Shown here one piece after another: positions 8,713-17,169 of a stretch of 64,000 nt of DNA. The notes under the pieces were generated by a model, which saw only the letters and a program-made list of their open reading frames with translations, searched no databases and was not told where the DNA came from. A program made the translations under genes and the position numbers. How positions within the stretch are numbered: position 1 is the first letter of the stretch; every line of letters starts with the position of its first letter. The stretch covers positions 62,001 to 126,000 of the forward strand of contig CAZMGG010000001.1 in the NCBI GenBank assembly GCA_964565715.1, read 5' to 3'. This DNA is from CAZMGG01 sp964565715. Its GTDB lineage: Bacteria; Planctomycetota; UBA1135; UBA2386.

Positions 8713-8923
8713 GGCGGATCTTCGGCGATGGCGCGGAACAGGTCGTTCTCGGCGTCCTTCAGCAGTTCCGCGGCGAAGCTGACCTGCAGCTGCCGGTGAC
8801 CGGCGGCAGGTCCCTGAGCACCGCCGCCACGTCGGCCTCGTCCATGCCCTCGAGCTGGCGCGTGGCGCCGCCGGGGTCGGTCTCGAAGTACTTGCGGACC
8901 AGGAGCGCGGCTGAGGCGGTCAT
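8709..8923 (-). pseudogene. MgtE N-domain-like small protein with an apparent single-base frameshift
   Basis: From the ATG at 8923 the frame reads MTASAALLVRKYFETDPGG and then ...LEGMDEADVAAVLRDLPP. This is the helical repeat pattern of the MgtE intracellular N domain. It then degenerates and stops. The -1 shifted frame continues the same helical pattern from about 8798 (LQVSFAAELLKDAENDLF) and ends in a TGA that overlaps the next ATG as ATGA. One missing base near 8798-8803 would restore a ~71-aa protein. A good -10 hexamer at 8930-8935 and the coupled stop suggest a real gene. The break may be a sequencing error in a hairpin-prone GC stretch rather than decay. Confidence 0.6.
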
Positions 8924-8929
8924 GGCGCA

Positions 8930-8935
8930 ACGGTA
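8930..8935 (-). promoter_or_regulatory. -10-like TACCGT, 6 bases before ATG 8923
   Basis: TACCGT lies so close to the start codon that the transcript would begin at or next to the ATG. There is no Shine-Dalgarno. Confidence 0.4.
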
Positions 8936-9007
8936 GGCGTCGCCCCAGGCCCCGCCAACGCGGATCAGGCGGGCTGGCAGGCGGATCGGACGCGGCGCGC
9001 GCCGTCT

Positions 9008-10234
9008 TCAGTCGATGTGAACGTGCAGGCCCTGGGTTGCCGAGATCCCGAATGGAGCCGCGGCGTCGCTGTATCCGCCCTGGAAGTAGGCGTCGCTGCC
9101 GGCGAACGCGACCGTGGCCGGCACCGTCACCGGCAGGGCGTGGCTGCCCGAGGCATCCAGGACATGCGGGGCCACGATGGCGCTATCGTTGAGCAGGGTG
9201 AAGTTGTAGACCGGAGTGTTCCGTTCCGCGAAACCGACGAGCATCGCGCCGAAGGCCCCTGGCCGACCGCTGCCGACGCTGACGGTGATGGTGCCGGCCA
9301 GGCGGGCGCAACCGGCGCCCGACAGCGTCGGCACGCCGTTGAGGCCGGCGCCACCCCGGCCGTAGCTCCGGAAGGCCCCACAGGTGTTGCCGAGCCGGAT
9401 CTGCAGCAGCTCGCCATGGCGCCACGTGAACAGCAGATCGCCAGTGACGCTGTCGACCGTGCCGCCTCCGACCCCGGCAACATTGATCATCATCACGCCC
9501 GCACCGGCCAGTAGCGGGTCACCGTTGCCGTCGATCGGCAGGGCACGGATCTGCGAGTTGGCGAGATCCGCGATCAGCACCCGAGAGCTGTCGGGCCAGG
9601 CAGGGCTCCCCGGGGGCGGGTACACGATGCCTTCGGGGCCGCCGCCGATGTGGCGCGCGGCCGAGAGCGAGAGGAAGCGGTAGAGCCCATTGGCCTCGAG
9701 CCGGAGGTTGACCGACCGCCAATCGGCGGTGCTCCAGCTCAAGACCTTGAACTGTCCAGCTCCGGGGTAGCCTGGCGGCACGAAGGCGCATGTTCCAACC
9801 GAGGCGAAGGTGTTGCCGCTGAGGCTACCGAGATACTCCACCCGGTTCGTGAACGTGAAGCCGGGCCACATCTGACCGACCGTGTTGCTCGGGTTGGTCG
9901 TATGGAACAGGACGTTCGTCGGGCTGTAGGCGAGACCGCCATCGAGCCGATCGCCTGCCGATGCGTGGAAGGTCGGCGAGCCGAGTCCCACGATGTGGCC
10001 TGCCGAGTCCCGACTGAGTGGCACGGCCCAGATGGCCATGGTGCCAAAGGGCGCGAACAGGAGCACATCCGGGTTGCTGTGGTGCAGCGTGATGCCTCCG
10101 TAGGTGGGGTGGGCTGGGTGGATCCGGCCGACGCTCCTCCATGAATAGTGCTGGTTGAACGGTGGGAGGATGGTCTGGGCCGCAAGGGACGGGACCATCA
10201 GGAGGAACCCCAGGAGGATCCGGCTCATCGGCAT
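9008..10234 (-). CDS. Exported beta-propeller-like protein of unknown function
   Basis: I do not recognise a named family. The 408-aa product starts with a signal peptide ending SLAAQ. The body has many short beta-type stretches with repeated Gly/aromatic pairs (for example LAYSPTNVLFHTTNPSN and FLSLSAARHIGGGPEGI), consistent with a propeller. The last ~110 residues resemble the C-terminal module seen in neighbouring exported proteins: a G-AF-G-A-MLVGFAE segment, then LPVTVPATVAFAG and a terminal Gln/Gly-rich strand. The start MPMSR is at 10234, with an in-frame alternative ATG at 10228. It is divergent from the kelch gene, with a shared 165-bp upstream region. Base composition is less GC-extreme than most of the window. 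Confidence 0.75.
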   Translation of the reverse strand: MPMSRILLGFLLMVPSLAAQTILPPFNQHYSWRSVGRIHPAHPTYGGITLHHSNPDVLLFAPFGTMAIWAVPLSRDSAGHIVGLGSPTFHASAGDRLDGGLAYSPTNVLFHTTNPSNTVGQMWPGFTFTNRVEYLGSLSGNTFASVGTCAFVPPGYPGAGQFKVLSWSTADWRSVNLRLEANGLYRFLSLSAARHIGGGPEGIVYPPPGSPAWPDSSRVLIADLANSQIRALPIDGNGDPLLAGAGVMMINVAGVGGGTVDSVTGDLLFTWRHGELLQIRLGNTCGAFRSYGRGGAGLNGVPTLSGAGCARLAGTITVSVGSGRPGAFGAMLVGFAERNTPVYNFTLLNDSAIVAPHVLDASGSHALPVTVPATVAFAGSDAYFQGGYSDAAAPFGISATQGLHVHID

Positions 10235-10399
10235 GCGGGATGGGGAGCGCCCAGGTCGATGGACCTGGCAGGACGCCGCCCCAACATCCATGGTCGGTGA
10301 TTCCACGTCAACCGCCGGCGAGGGGCTTCGGGCGGGCGAGCCGCCAGCTAGAATCGAGGCGCCCAACACGGAAGTCGCCAGCCGGAGGGCCCCACTTCG

Positions 10400-12640
10400 A
10401 TGAGATGTTGCACCACGCTCGCAGCGACCATGCTCGCCATGACGCCAACGCTGGTCCCCCAGCAGCCCTGGCAGATGACCACAGTGATCCTCCGGATGCA
10501 GCCCGGCGCCATGACGTTCGATGCTGCCCGTGGCTATTCGATACTGCTGTTGCCGACCACGGCATTCTCCACGTACATGGACAGCTGGAAGTGGGATGGC
10601 TCCTCGTGGCAGCGGTTGACTGCTGTGACCGGGATATCGACGCGAACCCGCGCAGGCATGGCATTCGACTCCGGGCGTCGCCGTGCGGTGGTGTTCGGCG
10701 GTCGCGATGCCGCCGGCATGCTCCAGGCGGACACGTGGGAGTCGACCGGAGTGCAATGGTTGCCGATGAACCCGACCTCGGGGCCGACGCCTTCCGCTCG
10801 CTACGACCACGCCATGGCCTACGACCGATTGCGGGCCCGTACCGTGCTGTTCGGTGGCTACGACCTGCAGGGGTTGCGAAGCGACACCTGGGAGTGGGAT
10901 GGGGCCGCCTGGCAGATGCGCACGCCGGCCGTCTCGCCTGCTGCGAGACAGGGAACTGCCCTTGCCTATGACGAGCAACGCGGCCGGATCCTGCTGTTCG
11001 GCGGGCACGCGGCGGGCGTGCCAGGAGCACGGGCTGACACATGGGAGTGGGACGGCGTGTCGTGGTCCCAGCGGGTCCCGGCGACAACCACGCCGGGAGG
11101 GCGCTGGCGGCACGCGATGGCCCACGATGCCGTGCGTGGGCGGACGGTGTTGTTCGGTGGCGTCGACGCCCACGGTTCGCTGCTGGCCGATACCTGGGAG
11201 TGGGTGGGCGGGGACTGGCAACGACTGCTACCGCTGCGCAGCCCCTCACCGCAGGCGGATCACTCGATGGCCTTCGACAGCGTTCGCGGGCTGGTCGTGC
11301 TGGCGGCCGGCACAGGCCTGGTCGGGCCCTTGAGCGAGGCCTGGGAGTGGGATGGCGCGGCGTGGTCGCCGGCGGGCTTCCAGTTGGCGCCGTCCCCGCG
11401 CAGTCACACGACGATGGCCTTCGACTCGATCCAAGGGCACACGCTGCTGTTCGGGGGATCCAGCGGCCGGGGCCTCGAAGGGGATCTCTGGCGGTGGGAT
11501 GGCGTGGCCTGGACGCAACTCGCGGGGGGTCCTGCGGCGCGCATGAACCATGCCGCGGTATTCGACGCGGCACGCGGCAGGCTCGTGTTGTTCGCAGGAG
11601 AAGCCGCTGGTGGGCCGCAGAACGACACATGGGAGTGGGATGGCGTCCTGTGGCGACAGGTGGCGCAAACGGCGCAGATGGCCTGGCGCTCCAAGCATGC
11701 CATGGCCTACGACTCGCAGCGCAACCGGGTTGTGATGCATGGTGGACAGGGATTCGAGACATCAGCCTACTATGGCGATACCTGGGAGTTCGACGGCGTC
11801 TCCTGGTCGTGGGTCGGGACTCCACTGCACCCGCGCGCCGGGCATTCGATGGCGTTCGACGAGGTGCGTGGCCGAACCGTGATGTTCGGCGGCATCAACG
11901 GAGCTACCTATCGAACGGACACGCTGGAGTGGGACGGCACGGTCTGGATGTCGCGAACAGGGGGGCCGCCGGGCCGCATACACGCCGCGATGGTCTATGA
12001 CGCCGGTCAGCAGCGCGTCGTGATGGCCGGGGGCCGGGGGGCGTCGACGTGGTTGGGGGACACGTGGAGCTGGGATGGCAGCCAATGGTCGCAGCAGCCG
12101 ACCCTGCCCACGGCCAGGTCGGCGCATGGTCTGAGTTACGACCCGATTCGCAACCGGCTCGTGTCGTTCGGCGGCGAGCACGTCGGCGGCCTCTACGGCG
12201 AGACGTGGGAGCGCCTGCCCCTGGCTGCGGCCTTCACCTACGGGGCGTCGTGCGGCAGCTTCCCGCCGATGACGCTGCAGCCGGTGTCGGGATCGTTGCC
12301 GCGCATCGGCGCCACGGTGGAAGCTGGGCTGAGCTTCGTACCGACGCCAGTCGCGTTCATGGCCGCTGGCTGGAGCCGAACAATGTGGGGGTCCACCGCG
12401 CTGCCCCTCGACCTGGGCGCATATGGGCTCGCTGGGTGCCATCTGTTGCACTCGGCGGATGCCGTCGCCATGCCTCTGCAGTTCGCCGCCGCCAATGCTG
12501 CCGTCTTCCGGATGGGCGTGCCGGTTGCGAGTGCGATCATCGGTGTGGAACTCCATCTCCAAGCATGGGCGCCATCGCCCGGCGCCAACGCCGCCGGGCT
12601 CGCGCTGAGCAATGGACTGAGATGGCTGATCGGCCTCTGA
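10400..12640 (+). CDS. Secreted kelch-repeat protein
   Basis: The 746-aa protein consists of about eleven complete kelch-type blades plus a partial one. Each has the shape M-A-x-D-x2-R-x-R-x-VLFGG ... DTWEWDG-x2-W. Such blades form six- or seven-bladed propellers, so this could fold as two propellers. The N-terminus is hydrophobic (after MRCC) and ends near LVPQQ, a probable signal peptide. The last ~135 residues are not kelch but the shared C-terminal module, with LPLDLGAYGLAGC and a terminal LSNGLRWLIGL. The function is unknown; carbohydrate or surface binding would fit the fold. It is convergent with the next gene (18 bp between stops). Confidence 0.9.
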   Translation: MRCCTTLAATMLAMTPTLVPQQPWQMTTVILRMQPGAMTFDAARGYSILLLPTTAFSTYMDSWKWDGSSWQRLTAVTGISTRTRAGMAFDSGRRRAVVFGGRDAAGMLQADTWESTGVQWLPMNPTSGPTPSARYDHAMAYDRLRARTVLFGGYDLQGLRSDTWEWDGAAWQMRTPAVSPAARQGTALAYDEQRGRILLFGGHAAGVPGARADTWEWDGVSWSQRVPATTTPGGRWRHAMAHDAVRGRTVLFGGVDAHGSLLADTWEWVGGDWQRLLPLRSPSPQADHSMAFDSVRGLVVLAAGTGLVGPLSEAWEWDGAAWSPAGFQLAPSPRSHTTMAFDSIQGHTLLFGGSSGRGLEGDLWRWDGVAWTQLAGGPAARMNHAAVFDAARGRLVLFAGEAAGGPQNDTWEWDGVLWRQVAQTAQMAWRSKHAMAYDSQRNRVVMHGGQGFETSAYYGDTWEFDGVSWSWVGTPLHPRAGHSMAFDEVRGRTVMFGGINGATYRTDTLEWDGTVWMSRTGGPPGRIHAAMVYDAGQQRVVMAGGRGASTWLGDTWSWDGSQWSQQPTLPTARSAHGLSYDPIRNRLVSFGGEHVGGLYGETWERLPLAAAFTYGASCGSFPPMTLQPVSGSLPRIGATVEAGLSFVPTPVAFMAAGWSRTMWGSTALPLDLGAYGLAGCHLLHSADAVAMPLQFAAANAAVFRMGVPVASAIIGVELHLQAWAPSPGANAAGLALSNGLRWLIGL

Positions 12641-12658
12641 GACTGCCGCAGACCAGAG

Positions 12659-14014
12659 CTAGAGCCTGCCGACGATGGACCGCACGAGGTTGCTGGCGGT
12701 GAGCCCGGCGGTGTTGGCGGCAGGGTCGAGGGCGAACCCCTGCTGGTAGAGGGGAACGCCGAGCAGGGTGCCGTGCACCGGAATCGGGATGGTCAGGGTT
12801 GCGGCATTGGCACTGCCCGCCACGATGAAGAGCGCGTCGACGGAGCTTCGGGCGAAGCACCCGGGCATGCCGTACGGGGCGAGATCAAGGGGGAGTGCGA
12901 CGGTGCCGGCCCACTGATTGGACCATCCGGCGGCGATCAGGCCGGCGGTCTGGGGGAGGTTGGTGAATTCGACGCTCAGAGCGCCGCCCAGCCAGGCGCG
13001 CGTCCAGTCCCGACTGAGGCGTAGGGTCGGCTCGCCGAGCGAACCGGGGCATCCGGGCGAGAGGCTCTGGATGCGGGCGGGGCTGATGGTGGCGTAGACA
13101 TGCGGGCACACGCTGTAGCCGTACGGTCCATTGTAGGATGCTTCCGTGTAGTATCGTCCTTCGAGCAGGTGATAGTCGCCGCCTGAGGCGTTGTCCATGA
13201 CGGAGGCCGTGGTGATCGGCCGCCACGCGTTGCCTCCATCCCATTCGGCGACGGCCACCGGTCGCCATCCCTGGAGCCTGGTGAGGACACCGCGGTGAGT
13301 GTCGAAGAACAGGATGTTCGGGTAGCCGGCCGGGCCCTGCACCTGACGCTGCACCCAGCCGTTGACGGCGTCCCACTCCCAGGTCGTCGATACCGGAACG
13401 CTGTTGCCCCACCACCAGGCGCTCCAGTCGAAGTTCCGACCGCCGTCGAGCACGACCTTGTCGCGACGGGCGTCGTAGCCACAGCCCAGGTACACCAGGG
13501 AGTTGTACAAGCCGCCGGGCCGCGGGGGGCGGACCACGGCCGGAATGACATTCCAGCGAGTTCCATCCCACTCGTAGAGATCATTGCTGCGCCAGTACTC
13601 CGGTCCGCCGAAGGCCATGACGGTGCCACGTCCGGAATGCGCGAAGACGTGGCTGAAGCTGAGTCCGGGCAAGGGGCGGGTCGGCGTGGCATGCCATCGG
13701 GTGCCGCTCCAGAGCCAGGTCCGGGAGCCGTCGTCGGCCACGACTTGCTGGCGGATGCGGTCGTAGGCGATGCCGCTGAACATCGAGAACGAGATGCCGG
13801 ATGGCACGTAAACGGGGTTGGGCCCGACGAGGATCTCGGTGGAGTTGAGGGTGACCCGGAGGATCTGGTCGCGGGCGGCGTCGTAGCAGTAGCGACCATT
13901 GGTGGAGGGACAGGTCCCACCGTTCGCCAGCTGCCAGTTGGTCTGTGCCTCGGCGAGGTCGACGGCCAGTACCAGCGCCAACAGAATGCCACCCACAGCA
14001 GTTCCTCGATCCAT
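12659..14014 (-). CDS. Secreted kelch-like protein with the shared C-terminal module
   Basis: The 451-aa product begins with a signal peptide ending DLAEAQ. Kelch-like blades can be seen (AYDRIRQQVVADDGSRTW, DLYEWDGTRW, GYDARRDKVVLDGG, STTWEWDAVNG), but fewer and more irregular than in the adjacent gene. The C-terminal ~140 residues match the neighbouring kelch protein closely: AGWSNQWAGTVALPLDL, then YGMPGC, and a terminal NTAGLTASNLVRSIVG. The ATG at 14014 is chosen because GGAGG stands 7 bases upstream and the signal peptide then starts at residue 1. The two kelch genes face each other and are probably diverged duplicates. The molecular role is unknown. Confidence 0.88.
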   Translation of the reverse strand: MDRGTAVGGILLALVLAVDLAEAQTNWQLANGGTCPSTNGRYCYDAARDQILRVTLNSTEILVGPNPVYVPSGISFSMFSGIAYDRIRQQVVADDGSRTWLWSGTRWHATPTRPLPGLSFSHVFAHSGRGTVMAFGGPEYWRSNDLYEWDGTRWNVIPAVVRPPRPGGLYNSLVYLGCGYDARRDKVVLDGGRNFDWSAWWWGNSVPVSTTWEWDAVNGWVQRQVQGPAGYPNILFFDTHRGVLTRLQGWRPVAVAEWDGGNAWRPITTASVMDNASGGDYHLLEGRYYTEASYNGPYGYSVCPHVYATISPARIQSLSPGCPGSLGEPTLRLSRDWTRAWLGGALSVEFTNLPQTAGLIAAGWSNQWAGTVALPLDLAPYGMPGCFARSSVDALFIVAGSANAATLTIPIPVHGTLLGVPLYQQGFALDPAANTAGLTASNLVRSIVGRL

Positions 14015-14118
14015 CGGTATGCCTCCAGGATACGGAGTGCCACTTCCAAGGCTGTCCCCGGGGGATGGCCATGTCGAGCACACGAACGGCCGACAAGACT
14101 AACCGATCACCGTGCGGA

Positions 14119-14580
14119 TCAGGCGGGCTGGTAGGTGCCCTTCATCAGCAGGTGCCACTCCTTGCCGTCCGGGGACATCGACATCTCGAACACCGTCGTC
14201 TTCGCCTCGAAGGTGTAGCGGTAGCGATGCCGGCCCATCGGCGAGGTGTTCTCGAAGGTGAGCTGGTTGCCCTGGAACTTCCCCCGGGCCACGCCGCCGG
14301 CGCCGCCCATCGAGTCGAACCAGTACATCACGTATTCCTGCTTCGGCGGGTCGTAGCTGTAGACGCCGTGGCCGCGGAAGGTGACCTGGTCGCCCATCCT
14401 CTGCTCGTAGTCGGAGACGACGAAGAAGCCCTCCAGCACCCGGGCCTCGATCCGGCCGTGGCGTTCCTGCTGCTCCGGGCTCCACGGCGAGGGCATCATC
14501 GTCTCGCTGCCCTGCCAGCGGCCGCTCAGCTTCTTCAGGACCTCGTGCTCGGGACCGGGACGTGGCATCTGGAATTCCAT
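14119..14580 (-). CDS. DUF1579 family protein
   Basis: The 153-aa protein has the DUF1579 pattern. It starts with PGPEHEVLKKLSGRW, then has a run of beta strands with GHGVYSYDPPKQEYVMYWFD, and ends KEWHLLMKGTYQP. Members are small, probably lipocalin-like beta-barrels of unknown ligand. There is no signal peptide, so it is probably cytoplasmic. It lies 36 bp downstream of the glycosyltransferase on the same strand. A TACCGT hexamer 6 bases before its ATG suggests it also has its own leaderless promoter. Confidence 0.85.
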   Translation of the reverse strand: MEFQMPRPGPEHEVLKKLSGRWQGSETMMPSPWSPEQQERHGRIEARVLEGFFVVSDYEQRMGDQVTFRGHGVYSYDPPKQEYVMYWFDSMGGAGGVARGKFQGNQLTFENTSPMGRHRYRYTFEAKTTVFEMSMSPDGKEWHLLMKGTYQPA

Positions 14581-14586
14581 GGCGCC

Positions 14587-14592
14587 ACGGTA
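14587..14592 (-). promoter_or_regulatory. -10-like TACCGT, 6 bases before ATG 14580
   Basis: It has the same spacing and shape as the other TAnnnT hexamers immediately before start codons in this window. Confidence 0.35.
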
Positions 14593-14616
14593 GCCGCCGA
14601 CCCCGCCGGCTGGAAC

Positions 14617-15306
14617 CTACTGGAACTCGGACATGAACCGCCGCGCCCGGGCGATGCGGATCCGTCCGTCGGGCCAGCGGTCGCTGGCCGGCAGCTCATG
14701 GGTCCAGTCCGGGCTGTTCAGCCCCTCCCAGCCCATGTGCTCGGCGAACGAGGTCCGGCTCGCGACGATCTTCCAGCCCTTGCGCAGGCAGGCCGCGGCG
14801 AAGCCGCGATCCTCCTGCGGCTCCCGCCGCACCAGGTCGACGACCTTGCGGGTCACCAGCGCCGCCAGGAAGCCGAGCGAGCGCTTCTCGACGAACAGCG
14901 GATCGCCGCAGTCCAGGTCCGGATCCGACTCCTGGTTGAACAGCGTGCCGAGCCCCAGGTCCGGGAAGCGCTCCAGCATGGCCCTGGCCTTCCGGAACAC
15001 CCACGGATGCACGATCGCGTCGCTGTCGAAGTTCAGGATCACGTCGTGGCCGCGGTGGATGTCGAACACGTCGAGCCACACCGCGTGGTGCACGAGCCAG
15101 TTGCGCTCCTCGCCGAGGTCGAACTCGACGACCTTGGCGTCGAGCCCCTGCAGCAGCCGCGCCGGGATCTCCAGATCGCGCCGCGTCCGGTAGAGCAGCA
15201 GCCGCACGCCGTCCACCGCGTCGGCCTCGCGGATCGTCGCCAGCAGCAGCCGCAGGTAGTTGAGGCGGCCGCAGTAGGGGATCACCGTCAGCAGCGGGCG
15301 CTTCAT
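14617..15306 (-). CDS. GT-A-fold glycosyltransferase-like protein
   Basis: The 229-aa protein begins LLTVIPYCGRLNYLRLLLAT, the first beta-alpha unit of a nucleotide-sugar-binding GT-A fold. It later has NFDSDAIVHP, a DxD-type metal/nucleotide motif. The segment EDRGFAAACLRKGWKIV resembles the acceptor-side motif of family-2-like transferases. There is no membrane helix or signal peptide, so it acts in the cytoplasm. Its ATG overlaps the preceding methyltransferase stop as ATGA, so the two are coupled. Donor and acceptor are unknown; surface polysaccharide or natural-product glycosylation would fit the radical SAM/methyltransferase context. Confidence 0.78.
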   Translation of the reverse strand: MKRPLLTVIPYCGRLNYLRLLLATIREADAVDGVRLLLYRTRRDLEIPARLLQGLDAKVVEFDLGEERNWLVHHAVWLDVFDIHRGHDVILNFDSDAIVHPWVFRKARAMLERFPDLGLGTLFNQESDPDLDCGDPLFVEKRSLGFLAALVTRKVVDLVRREPQEDRGFAAACLRKGWKIVASRTSFAEHMGWEGLNSPDWTHELPASDRWPDGRIRIARARRFMSEFQ

Positions 15307-15935
15307 GCTCGGACCGGCCGATAGATGCGGCTCAGCACGCCCTTGCTGTCCCAGATGGTCGACAGGTTCAGCGTCAGCCAGGGACTCCAGCCGAGCTCCG
15401 CCAGCAGGCCCTCCCAGCTCGCCGCCGTCTTGCGGTTGACATGGGTCGGGTCCTCCTCCGACACCGGCAGCACGAACGTGCCGCCGTCGGCGCAGGCCAG
15501 CGGGATGCGCACCAGCAGCATGTCGGCCCGCAGCCGCCCGAGCAGCGCGGCGATGTCGTCGTCCGCCATGTGCTCCAGCACGTCCAGCGCCGTGACCATC
15601 GACCACCGCGCGTCCCAGTCCACCTCCTCGGGCAGCCGCAGGCCGGGGATGCCGAGCGACTCGCTGCCGTAGCGCAGCGACCACAGGCTGACGTCGCAGC
15701 CCTCGGCCTGCCTGCCGAGCTGCTGGAACGCCTTCACCAGGAAGCCCGGCCCGCAGCCGTAGTCGAGGATCCGGCCGCACTCCTGCCACGCGCTGACCTT
15801 GTCCAGCAGCTCCGCCAGGTCCCGGGCCAGATGCCGGTAGCGGTCCTCCTTCCACAGGTAGTGCTGGTAGTTGGCACTCTGGTAGTACGCCGGCCCATAG
15901 GCCTGCTCAGGCAAAGTTCTTGTCTGGCATCTCAT
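15303..15935 (-). CDS. Class I SAM-dependent methyltransferase
   Basis: The 210-aa protein has methyltransferase motif I (RILDYGCGPGFLVKAF) and a downstream acidic loop (VTALDVLEHMADDD), as in class I Rossmann-like methyltransferases. The segment preceding motif I (AYGPAYYQSANYQHYLW) is typical of enzymes acting in sugar or lipid biosynthesis clusters. The ATG at 15935 overlaps the radical SAM gene by 29 bp. A TTG at 15914 would shorten the overlap and give MPEQAYGPAYYQ, and could be the true start. It is in an operon with the radical SAM gene upstream and the glycosyltransferase downstream. Confidence 0.85.
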   Translation of the reverse strand: MRCQTRTLPEQAYGPAYYQSANYQHYLWKEDRYRHLARDLAELLDKVSAWQECGRILDYGCGPGFLVKAFQQLGRQAEGCDVSLWSLRYGSESLGIPGLRLPEEVDWDARWSMVTALDVLEHMADDDIAALLGRLRADMLLVRIPLACADGGTFVLPVSEEDPTHVNRKTAASWEGLLAELGWSPWLTLNLSTIWDSKGVLSRIYRPVRA

Positions 15936-17094
15936 GGGCCACCGTGTGCAGGATCTGGTTGTTGAACCGGTAGTAGCAGAACGTGCAGGTGCGATCCCAA
16001 TCGCGGCCGCAGTTGCCGTCGACCTGATAGGGAAACCCGTGCAGCCGGTAGCTCTGGTCCATCCGCGCCCAGATCGCCGGGATCTCCTCGACGGTGCCGA
16101 GGCTGTGCCGCAGGTCGTAGGTCCGCCGCTGCAGCACATGGCTGGTGCACGTGTAGACGTGATAGCTGCCGTCGCCGTCCGGCGACGCCGCGACGTAGGG
16201 CCGGATGGCGCCGACGTAGCAGCCCTCGGCGAACGGCGAGTCGTCGCCGCCGATGTCCTTGACGAAGACCTTCCGGTGCCGGTCCATCGCGTCGATGACC
16301 GGACGCCACTTCTCCCGCACCGCGGCGTTGTTGCCCTTGATCAGGCAGTTGCCGGCGATGCGCACGAACTTGACGCCGGGGTGCAGGTCCACCAGCCGGA
16401 CGATCCGTTCGATCGACTCGACGGTGGTGCCGGCATAGGGCCTCTCGCGCCGCGGGCTCCGTTCCGTCGGGTCGTAGACGATGTAGCTGAAGCCCAGCCG
16501 TTCGACCGGGAAGCCGCGGAAATCGTAGTCCTCGGGCCGCCGCCCCTCGTCGAGCTGGATCAGGCTGATCCGCACCCATTGCAGCAGCGGGTGCACGTCC
16601 GGCGCGAGCCGCAGCAGGTCGTGGCTGTTGGTGATGATGCCGACCTGGAAGCCGAGCCCGTGGGCGCAGCGGACGATGTCGTTGACGTCGCGGCCGTTCT
16701 GCTTGTCGCGGTAGAGCAGGGGATTGCCGCCGCCGGTGATCTCCAGGCTCTTGGCGCCCAGCTCGCGGAAGTCGCGCAGCATGCGCTCGATCCGCGGGAA
16801 GTCGAGGAAGCTGTGCAGCGGCCGTTCGGCGACCGAGCAGAACGGGCAGTCGCTGTCGCAGACCTCGCACGGCGCGAGCTGGACGGTGATCGGCCGGAAG
16901 GTCTGGTGGTGCTGGATCCCGTGCAGCACGTCGGTGTGCTGCAGGAGCTTGTCGCCCCAGGTGCTGTACTGCTGGGTGAGGCGCTGGTGGCGGCGGCCGT
17001 CGGTCGGCGGCTGGGGCTGCAGCACCGCCCCGGCCGGCGGGGGCTGGGGCTGGGTCGGGGCAGGTTCCGGGGCTCGGTCGGGGGGACGCGCCAT
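15907..17094 (-). CDS. Radical SAM protein with a second C-terminal cysteine cluster
   Basis: The 395-aa protein has a Pro/Gln-rich N-terminus (~35 residues), then the radical SAM cluster motif C79-x3-C83-x2-C86 within CEVCDSDCPFC and a glycine motif GGGNP. C76 is a further cysteine just ahead. A TIM-barrel-like body follows. Near the C-terminus, CGRDWDRTCTFCYYRFNN gives another Cys group that could bind an auxiliary iron-sulfur cluster, as in SPASM-type enzymes. The reaction cannot be told from sequence. It is followed by overlapping methyltransferase and glycosyltransferase genes and preceded by the GlmS-like gene, suggesting joint modification of an amino sugar or surface glycan. Confidence 0.87.
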   Translation of the reverse strand: MARPPDRAPEPAPTQPQPPPAGAVLQPQPPTDGRRHQRLTQQYSTWGDKLLQHTDVLHGIQHHQTFRPITVQLAPCEVCDSDCPFCSVAERPLHSFLDFPRIERMLRDFRELGAKSLEITGGGNPLLYRDKQNGRDVNDIVRCAHGLGFQVGIITNSHDLLRLAPDVHPLLQWVRISLIQLDEGRRPEDYDFRGFPVERLGFSYIVYDPTERSPRRERPYAGTTVESIERIVRLVDLHPGVKFVRIAGNCLIKGNNAAVREKWRPVIDAMDRHRKVFVKDIGGDDSPFAEGCYVGAIRPYVAASPDGDGSYHVYTCTSHVLQRRTYDLRHSLGTVEEIPAIWARMDQSYRLHGFPYQVDGNCGRDWDRTCTFCYYRFNNQILHTVAHEMPDKNFA

Positions 17095-17169
17095 GGCCTG
17101 CGGGCTGGATCGACCAACCCGCGACCGGGCCTTGAGACGGGCGGTTCCTGGGCAGAGGCTGGGCAGCCC

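Noticed and set aside
10400..12640. CRISPR-like or tandem DNA repeats inside the kelch gene
   Set aside because: The regular ~150-180 bp period comes from degenerate protein repeats. The DNA units are not identical and there are no spacers.
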